From Adiantum capillus-veneris (taxonomy: Eukaryota; Streptophyta; Polypodiopsida; Polypodiales; Pteridaceae), in the NCBI GenBank assembly GCA_014529385.2, contig CM043945.1:148477241-148541240 (forward strand): DNA of 64,000 nucleotides. Direction: 5' to 3'. Every line of letters starts with the position of its first letter. The first letter of the stretch is position 1. Below are positions 1-10,442 of this stretch, piece after piece. The notes beneath the pieces were generated by a model. That model worked only from the letters and a program-made list of their open reading frames with translations. It was not told the origin of the DNA and did no database searches. A program made the position numbers and the translations under genes.

Positions 1-1
1 C

Positions 2-892
2 AAGGAGATTTTTAGGTTACATGGTCTACCCAAGCGTATCGTCAGCGATAGAGATGCCAAGTTTACATCAAAATTTTGGACCTCTCTTTTCCAATCTATT
101 GGGTCACAATTAGCCTTCAGTACAGCATATCATCCGCAGACTGACGGGCAAACCGAAAGAGTTAATCAAGTCATCGAGGACATTCTCAGAGCTTATTGTT
201 CGCAAGAACCAAAGAAGTGGTTACAATATCTACCTTTGGTAGAATATGCTTATAACTCTTCCGAACACAGAAGCATTGGAATGTCACCTTTCAAAGCTCT
301 TTACGGACAGGACTGTTTAGCACCATTGAACTTTTCATATCCAACCATCAGAGTAGAAGCCTCTAGAAAGATGTTAGAAGATATGGAAGCACAGACTAGA
401 GCCATTCGCCAGGACATTCAGGCAGCTCAAGATAGGCAGAAGCACTATGCAAATAGGAACCGCACAAATAGAACTTTCAAGGAAGGAGATAAGGTTTTTC
501 TCCGAGTCCGACCTAAGAAAAGCAATTTATCGCTAGGCAGATACAAGAAGCTAAGCCCAAGATATTGTGGACCATTTGAGATCGTTAAGGTTATAAGTGA
601 CCAGGCCTACAAGCTAAAGTTACCTGCAAACTTGAAGGTTCATGATGTATTCCATGTCAGCTTACTCAAACCCTATATTCCCAACCCTAATCAATTCTTG
701 GACTCAGATCAGATAGTCATGCCAGCACAAGGAGTTCTCGAGCTCCAACCTGACTATGTACTTGAAACAAGGGAAAGAAAGTTACGCAACAGAACTATCA
801 CAGAGCATCTAGTAAAATGGAATTACCCTGAAGAAGATGCAACTTGGGAGGACGAATCGACGCTCTTAAAAGATTACCCAAACTCATTCTAG
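2..892 (+). CDS. Ty3/gypsy chromovirus integrase C-terminal half with chromodomain (5' cut by window edge)
   Basis: The frame is open from the first bases, so the gene starts upstream of the window; about 296 residues are visible. The first 60 residues are the end of the integrase core: SDRDAKF carries the second catalytic Asp, and HPQTDGQTER carries the catalytic Glu. A basic integrase C-terminal domain follows (around GPFEIVK and HDVFHVSLLK). The last 45 residues form a chromodomain (YVLETRERKLR to the WNYPEEDATWE aromatic/acidic motif). In chromoviruses this domain guides insertion to chromatin marks (family knowledge). No stop or frameshift is seen, so this end could be intact. A purine tract and probable LTR follow at 922-930. 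Confidence 0.93.
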   Translation, partial: KEIFRLHGLPKRIVSDRDAKFTSKFWTSLFQSIGSQLAFSTAYHPQTDGQTERVNQVIEDILRAYCSQEPKKWLQYLPLVEYAYNSSEHRSIGMSPFKALYGQDCLAPLNFSYPTIRVEASRKMLEDMEAQTRAIRQDIQAAQDRQKHYANRNRTNRTFKEGDKVFLRVRPKKSNLSLGRYKKLSPRYCGPFEIVKVISDQAYKLKLPANLKVHDVFHVSLLKPYIPNPNQFLDSDQIVMPAQGVLELQPDYVLETRERKLRNRTITEHLVKWNYPEEDATWEDESTLLKDYPNSF

Positions 893-929
893 AGATGAGG
901 ACATCTCAAATTTTTCACGTTGGGGAGGT

Positions 930-1760
930 TGTAAGGTCTCTGACCCGATCACAAGAGCACCCTTGTACCACGAAATGAATACAATGGAATAAGTTTAGCA
1001 GTTTTCCAAATTCTGTCAGTGCCATGATGTTTAGAATGATATAAAGCTTCAAAATGTGAATTAAAATAATTTTTGTGAAAAATTTCCAAAAATAGTAAGT
1101 TTTTGGTCACCCGACCCGTCCAGTTTTGATCGTCTCGAAAAACTGCACCCGTATCCCGAATTTCAAAAAAATGCATTTCGGACCCCCGGGGCTGCTAAAT
1201 ATGGCAGGTACTCGGGCCAGTACGCCTTAGTTAGAGCTTCGTATGGCAATTTACGGCATCAAAATCCGATTCGTATGACCCGTTTTAGCCTAGAACCTAA
1301 TTTCCTAAAAATTGTCAGGGGAGGCACCGGGGCCCCGGGACTGTGTGGGAACAGGTCCCAGGCCACTCCAGATCAGCTTTAGCAGCTAGGGGGCGCCCTC
1401 TTGCTTTGTGGGAGTCTTGGGAAAGGTGCCAAGCCTGCAACTCAGTCTCAGAACCAGTTAACCAAGCCAACCTGACACTTGGTGGGCAGAGAACTGGACT
1501 TGCCATGCTTAACTGGAGAAGCTCCCAAATGCATTTAGCAACCGAGATCGATTTTCAGCCTGTAGGAGCCTATTTAAAGACCTGCATACACACACACACA
1601 CAGTACATACACACACACCCACATACATTGGGGAGGTGCTGCCGAATCACACACCTATTGAAGAAGAAGCTAGGAGGGAGGTGCTGCCGAAATTTCATCT
1701 CAAGAGGCTCGATTAGATCAGAAAATCGAGAAGATTACCAGCTCTTAATCACGGTAACGA
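930..1760 (+). repeat. probable 3' LTR of the chromovirus (right edge undefined)
   Basis: A purine-rich tract (GGGGAGG, 922-928) lies 30 bp after the integrase stop and is followed by TGTAAGGTCTCTGACCCG, which has the TG start and style of Tekay/Del-type chromovirus LTRs. A TATA-like TATTTAAA is at 1571-1578, followed by a CA-rich stretch and a repeated GGGAGGTGCTGCCGA motif (about 1632 and 1677). I could not find a matching TTACA-type end or a primer-binding site, so the right boundary is a guess. Confidence 0.5.
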
Positions 1761-2445
1761 CAGTTTAATTAATGCCATCTGTGAATCTTTTTCTCTACCA
1801 TCTAAATCCCTTGTCTATTATGCTTATTCCTTGTCAAAAATCTCTATGACTACTCTCTAAATTCTCCTTATTCGTACTCTATTATGTAATCATCATTCCA
1901 TAGCTGAATTATCAGCCATTCTTCACTCTCGATTAATGATTAGAGCATAATTATCAGAATCTTCTCTCTCTAGATAGCATAGTAATTAATCAGTAAGCTA
2001 GTATTTTTGCAGATTGAAGAGAATCACTATTGTAATCACTCATTAACATTGTAGCTTAATTGAATTCATTTCTCTTATGCATTAAGACGTAATTAAGGAG
2101 AAATTAATCCGTCAATAAGTCTCTAAGAATTGGTTTTTCCTCACACATATGCATAGGGTAAATCTGCATCATCTAATTGCTAGGAAATAGTTTAATCATA
2201 CTTAATCCAATTCTCTAGTAATTCCAATAGTGAAATCCTAATTATTCTTGATCATGTAAGCCTAATAATTATCTTAGAGCCAGTTCCCATAGGATTATGT
2301 GCCATCCTTAATGATTGCTTTATGAAAGAAATCTAGACTCTCATATAGGAGGGATTAATTGATGTCACTAATCTACCCATTGGACTGTTATGATGCTTGT
2401 GAACCTTAGCTCTTTCTCCAAGCTAATCATTTAAAGTAGTGAGAA
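1761..2445. other. A/T-rich stretch without a gene
   Basis: Homogeneous A/T-rich sequence with many ATTAAT/TAATTA motifs and no coding pattern. It may be the rest of the LTR and an untranslated leader, because an ORF with a good start context begins at 2446. No tRNA-complementary primer site is visible. Confidence 0.4.
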
Positions 2446-2724
2446 ATGGCCCCGGTTAAGAGGACGCGCTTCGGTGGTGCCCATGATCGCGAAGCAGGAA
2501 CGAGCAATGTCAACGGGAAGGGGAAGGCTCCCATGGACGAGCAAATACCGGCCATCTCACGGGCTATTGACGAGGAAATGGAAGAGGTAGGTCCCAATTT
2601 CTATTCAAGTTGTTTAATTAACATTGCATACGATTATTTAGGAATGAACATATCCCCGAACATGTTGGAGAAATCCGACAGAAACCTCGGCATTGAATGC
2701 ATAGTACATTTAAGTATAAAGTAG
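2446..2724 (+). other. short ORF, possible gag N-terminus
   Basis: An ATG in good context (GAGAAATGGCC) opens a hydrophilic basic then acidic segment (MAPVKRTRFGG...). Coding character fades after about 47 residues, exactly where a GAG|GTAGGT donor-like site occurs (after 2586). The remainder reads like A/T-rich non-coding DNA. Its place after an LTR-like region suggests the start of gag of another chromovirus, but no diagnostic domain is visible. It may be spurious. Confidence 0.25.
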
Positions 2725-2877
2725 GAAAGAAATGATTGATGGGTATGCTGTTTGCAAGAGGAAAGAATGTTTGCTAGGGAAAATTTAGCTCGACATGTTC
2801 ATTTTATTTCCAATGTTGAATCAGTCCTGACCCCCTTACTGATCACAGGGGGCAGAGTTCCTCGTTAGGGCTCTTGA

Positions 2878-2997
2878 ATCCACGACTTGCTTTTTATGCG
2901 GTGGATACCCACGACTTGCTTTCTATGCGGTGGGAACCCACGTCTTGCTTTCTATGCGGTGGGAGTGTCCATGATGTGCTTTCTATGCGGTGGACAT
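2878..2997 (+). repeat. four tandem 29-31 bp units, each a small hairpin
   Basis: Four units share the core CTTGCTTTCTATGCG and are spaced 29, 29 and 31 bp apart. Each core is flanked by inverted arms: TCCAC/GTGGA (2879-2883 with 2901-2905), CCCAC/GTGGG (2908-2912 with 2930-2934; 2937-2941 with 2959-2963) and TGTCCA/TGGACA (2966-2971 with 2991-2996). The arms change together between units, so pairing is kept. Function unknown. The 29-bp period shifts reading frame, so it is not a peptide repeat. Confidence 0.75.
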
Positions 2998-3000
2998 ACC

Positions 3001-3536
3001 TAGTTGTATGGGCAGCTAGGCAACAACGGGAGGAGTGAACTCTCGCTGGAGGGGGGATGTTGTACCTCCAGAACATTGGAACTTTTATGAATAAGTTTGA
3101 GTAGAATTTTTACTAGAGTTCTGTCTTGGTGTTGTTTGCAATATTGGTTGAAGGGCTGTATTAACGAACAATGTAATTCGGAATTAAACAAGAAATATCT
3201 ATGTTGAACAACCTTCGTGGTAGTAATTAGGTCACACGAGGAAGTGTGAGTGTGGGGGTGGAAAGTGGGGGCTTGGCTCGGGTTGCCAATGCCTACGAGA
3301 TGGGTGGTCCCGATTGGTCGGGAACTCTCTGTCCCCATAGTGCTTACTCGATATTGGTATTACTCATTGCCCCTAGAGCGGCGAATCCTCGAGAGTACGT
3401 GCCTCTGAAACATGGGGAAAAAGGCACTCGGGGTTTCTCTCCTCTTGGAAGGTGGGTCTTAGGATCGCTAGATAGTTAAGTACGCTTCCCCTGCGAGGTG
3501 GAGCTAGATCTCCTTGCTAGTAGGCTCGAACTCGAC
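3001..3536. other. no gene seen
   Basis: Contains a 77-codon open frame (3246-3479) without recognisable motifs, and T-rich sequence resembling retroelement untranslated DNA. Nothing else can be supported. Confidence 0.4.
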
Positions 3537-4109
3537 TCACTTTGTGATGAGAGATCGTTCGCTAGTTGAACCCTGAACCATTTTGTTTACTTCCGCTATA
3601 GATCTAGTGGCCACCAGGTTTACCATCAGATCCGTTGTTTGATACGACGGGGTGGGGACCTCACACTGGCCATCCAAGTACAAGGCTAAGTCGTCTGCAA
3701 ACTCAGCGTCCAGTAGCTCATCTCCCCTAATAGGGAGCGCTAAGCCATGTAAACCAAAATGTTGTGAAACCAAAAACCTGCTCATCGCCTCAGCATAGAA
3801 CAGAAAGAGAAAGGGGGAAAGAGGGCAGCCCTGCGTGACCAAATGTGTGAGCATAAAACGATCACCTCTACCTCTTGGCAAAAGTACCTGACTGTGTGCC
3901 CGTTTGTACAAAGCTTACACCGCTCTGATCCAAGCATCTGAGAAGCCCATCCTGCGTAGAGTGCCCTCCAAAAAGTCCCAGTCAACTCTGTCATAGGCCT
4001 TGTCAAAATCCAGAAGAAGTATCACCAGCTCCTTTTGCAGTTGATACAAATACTCCTCCACATCGGCCTCTATCGGCATAGCCATAGTAGTAGACACCTG
4101 CTCATCCAA
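3537..4109 (-). pseudogene. L1-type LINE reverse transcriptase fragment
   Basis: Reading leftward from 4109, the first frame (to 3915) gives the RT motif LLLDFDKAYDRVDWDFLE. After a frameshift near 3912 the second frame gives QGCPLSPFLFLFYAEAMSRF and then EFADDLALYLDG, which holds the catalytic A-D-D. This order and wording are typical of plant L1 non-LTR retrotransposons. Only about 190 residues of the central RT remain; endonuclease, RNase H and 3' tail are absent. The frameshift and truncation make it a dead relic. Confidence 0.9.
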
Positions 4110-4139
4110 ATGTGTCTCCGTTTTTGGAGGGGCTAACCC

Positions 4140-4424
4140 TCACATCACTTGTATCCTGGCCAAAGCTTTCTCAACAAGCACCTGTGTCTCTTCATCCACA
4201 TCAACCATTGGATCTTCAAACCCCCAATCAGACTCGTCCTCAATGCATACTTGATCCAAAGATCCTGTATCCACCGCATCATCCATGCAATCCATAGACA
4301 ATGGTAGTTTCTCCCTCTGTTTAGCATCCAAGAAATCATGATCACAAGACAAATGCCCAATCCCCTCAGTTTCCTCTTCATCACCGTCCTGTTGTTGACC
4401 TTGTAGGCCCACGTGGCTATCCAT
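4140..4424 (-). pseudogene. acidic ORF of unknown function
   Basis: A 94-residue frame that is strongly acidic (many D/E, including DEEETE and EDESDWGFEDPMVDVDEE). It lies between the LINE relic and the gag-like ORF, on the same strand. It resembles the low-complexity acidic linkers of retrotransposon polyproteins, but I recognise no domain. It may belong to the same decayed element as 5216-5743. Confidence 0.3.
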
Positions 4425-4532
4425 AGACTCAGACTTGCCCTTCTTTGTAAATCCATGAACGAACTACATCGCTATAGCACTTTCCCTAATTACTTTCATG
4501 AGCAAAGTCATCAATGTGGTGCCGCATAGCAC

Positions 4533-4738
4533 CTTCAACTGCATATCTTCCTCCACAGGCTCATACACTTTGATCTGCTCTTCTCTCACATTGTTGATCA
4601 CCATACTAGTAGACACACAATAAGGCATCTTTACCCTTCAACTACATATCTTCCTCCACAATCTCATACACTTTAATCTGCTCTTCTCTCACATTGTTGA
4701 TCACCATACTAGTAGACACACAATAAGGCATCTTTACC
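4533..4738. repeat. 103-bp unit duplicated in tandem
   Basis: Two head-to-tail copies (4533-4635 and 4636-4738), each starting CTTCAACT.CATATCTTCC and ending with GGCATCTTTACC. They differ at only a few positions. The period is not a multiple of 3, so the duplication broke whatever minus-strand frame ran through here. Confidence 0.8.
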
Positions 4739-5215
4739 CTTACCAGCATAAGCTCAAAATCTGTCTCCTCGCCATAGATGTGGATTCTTCCGCTCTATCC
4801 TCCTTGCTTGTCTCACAGAAACTCAAGCTTGTACCTTCATCATCATCATCCAGCACCATCTACCAACTCTATATCTGCATCTTCATCTACATGCCGCTCC
4901 TTAAAATCTTGAACATCCCTTTGGCTTTGCAACGGGGAATTCACTAAAGTATATGTAACATAGCACGTGCGTTCAATATAAGAGATTTTAATTTCTTGTA
5001 AATTTATAGAAACATGAGTACAAGAGGGGTATAACGGGTAGTTATAATCGATTTTGGGGAACGCATGTGATATAAGAAAATTTAACTTAGTGAATGTCCC
5101 AGGGGCTTTGCACACTTTGTTCATCTACTTCTAGGCACTTGGCATCTGCAACCCGGCTACACTCTGCTATCTCTTCATGCATTGGCTTCAAAAAAACAGG
5201 CTTTACCTCTTCAAA

Positions 5216-5743
5216 CTACTCTTGGAACTCAACATTGGCTAGCTCTTTTGCACACAAGTCCTCTTCGATAAGAGGCTTATCCTCATTGTCAAGCTCTTCC
5301 ACCACTGGCATAGGCACACTACAAACTGGAAACCTCCAAGGAACATAATTGACCATTGGACTTACCTCAACAGGTTTTTCACATTGAACAACTGGCACCA
5401 CCTTTAGTTGAATCACAGGATACTCTGCCAGCATCACATGCACATAGTTTGCCGGCTTTAACAAACCCAACTCCAGCTTTCGTTTCACCTTTTTGCTCTT
5501 TAATTTGGTCAAATGCACCATATCATCATAGGTATCTGCATTGAATTCAACCTTTCCTCTAATCTTTGGATGCAAGCACTCAAGAAACTTTGACAACTTC
5601 AAGTATTGGTTGCCTTTAACCCCCATAGCAATCTCTAACTGCTTCCAATAGGCTTCAAACTGCTCAAGAAAAACTGAAAACTCTTTACTTACATCTTGGC
5701 GTAGCTTCTTCATCTTTGCACCTGCCTCTACTGGAGTAATCAC
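5216..5743 (-). pseudogene. gag-like capsid fragment of a gypsy-type element
   Basis: A 175-residue minus-strand frame. Residues about 10-95 look like a retrotransposon gag capsid domain: a helix-rich segment with FLEQFEAYWKQLEIAMGV, then KFLECLHPKIRGKVEF and DDMVHL, matching the usual W..L / FL.GL.P.I / VHLA spacing of gag. The C-terminal half is Pro/Val/Glu rich without a zinc knuckle. Downstream sequence (below 5216) is broken by stops and a tandem duplication. Called by pattern only; the lineage is unresolved. Confidence 0.5.
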
Positions 5744-7290
5744 CTTTCAAAACCGCTTTAAAATTGATTCATAGCTCCTACCATGAACCTCAATCAACAC
5801 TCTTTAGACCATGAAACCATATATTTGCAAGTTTGTGCATCAACAACGGCACCATCTGCAACTTTTCCATGTCTATCACCATATGCATCGATAGCATCCA
5901 TAACTCAAAATCTGTCAGGTGTCTTCAACACCTGCAAATATGGGGCTAAAGCTTGGATCCACCATCTCTACTAACTTCAAACCCAATCACCAAATATTGT
6001 TTGATCATCTATCAACCCTCTGTCAGCTTCAAACACTACTTCCAACTTCAAACAAGAGCCTCATACAGCTCCTCAATGGGGGCACCAGAAGATGGAAAGG
6101 GGAACACACCTAGTACACAACAAAATTCCTCTCTATAGCCCAGGGCTTCCACAACACCCCAATCCACTAGAAAACACTCACAAAACACCACAATTACATA
6201 GGCAAACCACCGTTTGCACACAAACCAACGCATACACTCACTGCAACACCACAAATCATCCCACTCACTCCGCATTGCTCAATTCATAGCCTTCCACACA
6301 CACAACACCTCTCTCTATCCCTCTTCGCACAACATGACCTCATGGGGGGGGGGGGGGGGGGGGGGGGTCGGCACACTTGCCAAGGCTGCTCGAAAACACA
6401 TGCACCCAAGCAGAGAAGAGAAGGGAAAATTGACACTAGAAAACAAAATATAACGGCCTCACTATGCTCAAAACGACACCATGTACAACATCTCTCCAAA
6501 CTGCTTCGTCCACACACATCGACAAGCTTAAAACCCATTGCTGAGCTTAAATCTCGAACTGGTAGCCCTCCTAACTCCACACAGCTTCCTTGGCTCAAAA
6601 GTCTCTTCTCGACAAAACACAATGGCCCAAAGTCCACAATGGCAAAAAGCCCTTCACAAATGGAGAGAACCCCCTCTTATATGAGCTTGCATTTTCCAAA
6701 AACAAAAAAAATTGGTTCATCCTGGCTCGTGTAGCTCACTCAAGCTTATTTTAATTTTTTCATACACAACACACACCTGGCATATCACCACAATCACCTC
6801 TTGTTCCAATTCTCGATCCCCGTTTCAAGTGAGCACCCCGTGACATCGGCAAGACCCCCCTCCATCCTCAATAAAAATATTTTGGCTCTTTACAGGTGCG
6901 GGCACTTAGCCTTACAATGCCACATCAGAAACTATGTTAGAAGCATTGTCTGACATTGTACGCACCACCATCGTCAAAATCCATCGCCAGTGCCGCCCAT
7001 CACGACCGGACACAATGCAAGGCGTCACCCCTACGCGCATCCTTCATAGCCAGGGAGCTCAGAGGAGAGCTCTCCCTCTCTCCCAACTTTGTTGAGGGGC
7101 TCCAGACTTTATACAATGTATTCCCAGCTAAAGCCCTCACATGTGGGGTTTATCGACCACCCATGTGGCACCATTTGGATGACCATCTCTCAAAAGCTCC
7201 AAAGTTTTGGTCATCAAAATCTTCAAAAATTGTTTTTTTTTCCACTTGACCTTACGCTCAAGGCTCCATTGATTAAGCCACAAAGTACAC
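5744..7290. other. non-coding stretch, possible untranslated or LTR DNA
   Basis: C/A-rich on the plus strand, with many overlapping short frames on both strands, several created by the poly-G run at 6344. No domain is recognisable. It may be leader or LTR of the minus-strand gag relic to its left. Confidence 0.4.
6344..6367 (+). repeat. 24-base uninterrupted G run
   Basis: Twenty-four consecutive G follow CAT. A run this long can form a G-quadruplex, and it is a place where assembly or read errors concentrate. It creates false poly-Gly and poly-Pro frames on the two strands. Confidence 0.9.
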
Positions 7291-7450
7291 TTAAAACTTG
7301 ACATTTTTCACCTCAAACTCTCCCGTCTGCTCTACCTTTTGACATCGCGATGGCCTTGAACGACGAGCCCCAACCTGGCAAAAAAACATCAATACCCACT
7401 TGCTCAGCAACAATCTCAACTTCAATAGGCTATAACTCGGCAACCATGAG

Positions 7451-7742
7451 CCTGATGGATGAGCCGTCGGTTTTTGCCAACTCCATATAGTACGTACTAT
7501 ACTCAAGAACTTGGTTGAGGTAAAAAAAACCATTAGATGGCGCACTCTCCAATGCAACCAAACTCGCTCAAGATCGGCCCCCGTTAGAACTTCAAAACCA
7601 GTGGATAAGCCGTCGGTTTTTGCCAACTCCATATAGTGCATACTATACTCAAGAACTTGGTTGAGGCAAAAAAACCACTAGATGGTGCGCTCTCAAATGC
7701 AACCAAACTGGCTCAAGACCGGCCCTCGTTAGAACTTCAAAG
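7451..7742. repeat. 146-bp unit duplicated in tandem
   Basis: Two copies (about 7451-7596 and 7597-7742). Landmarks repeat at 146-bp spacing: AGCCGTCGGTTTTTGCCAAC (7463 and 7609), then CAAGAACTTGGTTGAGG, then GTTAGAACTTCAAA. Point differences and a one-base length change separate the copies. No coding function is seen. Confidence 0.8.
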
Positions 7743-8032
7743 CCGTGTATCTTGGCAATGAGGACTCCGATTATCGTTCTGAAAGACCGACACATTCCAC
7801 TCTTCAAGCACTTCAACCGTACACTTCCAGATCTCTATTGCCATACTTGTACTTCACACCTGCTTCATTCACATGCTTGCATCTTCCAGCATCCACATCC
7901 CTACTTGTGCCCTCTGCTATGGTTAACACACTTTAGCTGCACTAACGTGTTCTACAAATAACTCTAGTGTAAACTAGGGCCGACCTATCCCTACCAAGAA
8001 AAACATCCACTCTAGCTAAGTGCATGACCACC

Positions 8033-9190
8033 TCAAAGTCCAAGGCTCACGTTGTAGTTTTGCATGGCCAAAGGATTGCCCAAGACAATGGTATCACATA
8101 CCGTTTTATCATAACCATTGGCTAAGGTGGCGTACTTGTAATTGCTTAGTGTCTCGGGTAAACCTAAGTTCTTGACTAGTGAGTAGTTCAAGAAGTCATG
8201 GGTGTCTCCACTATCTATAAAGATTTTGACTCTACATCCATTGATGGTTCCATACAAGCATACCACGTAATGCAGTCCTATCAAGAGCTACCACATCGTT
8301 TGTGTCACTACACATGTGAGAAATCTATCTCAATGGCTAGCTGTCACCTCTCAAAACTCTACGGAATCAAGGGGTAACCTCTGCACCGTGTGCATTTTCC
8401 TAGAGGACTTCCCATCTCTCTTTGGCTCACTACCATCCTTAGATGCTTTCACTTTTGGGCACTCATCTTTTGTGTGTGCTATGTCTCTCCATATAAAGCA
8501 ACAATTTTCTTTATGCGCTTTCTTGCCTTGCTCTTTCTTTTGGAGTTTTGACTATCTTTTCTTTCAGAATGGTCATGGTTTTTTAGACCAAAGACCACCT
8601 GACCTCTCATCAACTCCCCTATCTACCTAGAAACCATTTCTTTTAAGTCCCAACTCTTTGTTTTTCTTTAAAATCCCGATTCCTTGATCCGATGCACTAT
8701 GGATCTAGATATCATCATATATTTGTGCATAAGTGATCGCTTAAGTCAGATCCTTTGGCTATTTTGGCTCAATGTACTCAAGAGAAAGATAGTGAGGCCT
8801 CTTTTGAAGCCTCGCAAAGTCTAGAATTCATTGATTTCTTTAAGCTTGAGTACTAAGATGTACTATGTTTGGGACTTGCACCTCATGGAACACTTGTCCC
8901 ACTGAAGCCAGGACCTCAATATCATTAATGGGCAAGAACTCTTTTCTAAACATCATCTCAAGCTCACCCCAAGTGGATGGATGAGTTGTGAGACTCATCC
9001 ACCTCTTATAGGCCTTGCTAGTTAATGATAGGCTAGTCTCAACGGGTTACACATGACTAGGAAGTCGCCGCAAGGCATGCAAATATGATTAGTTGGCCAA
9101 ACACATATTCACAAAATCTTTGTTTTGCTTCCTTTCCTTGCCTCCAAAGTTTGGCGGTTTAAGATCTTTGAGGATGCTAGCTATCATAAC
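8033..9190 (-). pseudogene. decayed gypsy gag-protease
   Basis: Reading leftward from 9190: a gag start with LKDLKPPNFGGKE, capsid-like text (KAYKRWMSLTTHP, WGELEMMFRKEFLP), a degenerate zinc knuckle near 8500 (CCFIWRDIAHTKDECPK, a worn C-x2-C-x4-H-x4-C), and finally an open 83-codon frame (8033-8284) with the retropepsin motif FIDSGDTHDFLN. Stops and shifts occur throughout the gag part. RT, RNase H and integrase should follow to the left but are not seen; 7960-8032 is non-coding. This is a truncated relic, probably separate from the gag at 5216-5743. Confidence 0.75.
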
Positions 9191-10394
9191 AGACGGCTCA
9201 GCAAAACAGACACATCTATCCACAGACCCATAATAGAGGGTGAGATTGCGCTAACATATGTTGCAAATCTCTTGACACAAGGTAAGGGTTTGTGGTGGCC
9301 TTGATCACATCCAGGCGGCCTGAAATGTTTTGCAGCATCGTTTACTTGTTGGCTGGTGTTTGTATAGGACTCACGTGCATCTAGGAGTTCTTCTTTAGGT
9401 GTCTTTAGCTCTAGTCTTCTAAGGTGGTGTGACCCACCTCTACCTCCAACGACTAGTGTTTTTGTAGGGCATGCGCACATCCCGCAAGACCCTTTCCAAG
9501 AGGTCTTTATCTCTGCTTTCCTTCCTTGGTAGTGCCACTTGCCCTTTTTCATCAGGATTCCAATGCTTATGATATGGGTAGGGGAGCTTTGATACAGCGT
9601 GTTTGACGACTAGAATTGGAAAGGTGACAAGGAGGTGCCGCACATGAATGGCATGCCTGGTCATTGTCTAGAGAATACTTCTAGGGGACCGGTTTTCTGT
9701 GATATATCATGGAGGGTGCTACAAGAGCTAGCTTTGCCACGCTTTTTTTGTGCCCCACTTTCTTTGATTGAGCACAACCAGCTGCTCTAGATCACTTCTT
9801 TGTTCTATATACGCAAAGCCAACTAGGCTTCTTCAATTTTAAATAGGTATGTGTAGTCTAGTTGTGAGTTTAGATGGATTTCATACATGTGTGAGTTAGG
9901 GAGATTGGGGAGAGAAGCGAAGCAAATGGCCATACAAGGCTTATGAAAAAGTAGCCACGAATACCACAACTATGGTGGAACATGTTGATCAGTGGTCATT
10001 TGTGTGGCATTCAAAGAGCAAGTGCAGCTACCATACGAGGGGTTTGCTCCTAGCATGTGTACTGGCATATAGTTTCACTATAAAAATATGAGTGATTGTA
10101 GCTATTAATCACCATCAATCAAGTATGTGCCAACAATCTTTTTTCCATTTGTTTTAAAGGGAATCAAAGAAGATCTCTTTGGCTCAAGAGAAAATTCCGA
10201 GAGTCGTCTGCAGATTGCATGGACGTGGAAGAAAGAGAGAGAGAGAGAGAGGGAAAAGGCGCAGAGAGAGATGGACACGACGCGTGTAGCGGAGGTGATT
10301 TGAAAAAAAAATTCAATGCTAACAACAGGAGGGCGTGTTTTCGGCACTGCGACGGAGCAGGAAAACACAAGTTACGGCGGTCTGTACACGGCAA

Positions 10395-10442
<48 letters not shown>

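Noticed and set aside
2878-2997. CRISPR-like spaced repeats
   Set aside because: Unit spacers are not distinct, the period is 29-31 bp in total, there are no cas genes, and the window is plant nuclear DNA.
6284-6734. Poly-Gly and poly-Pro frames of 117-130 codons
   Set aside because: Created by the G24 run; no coding signature on either side.
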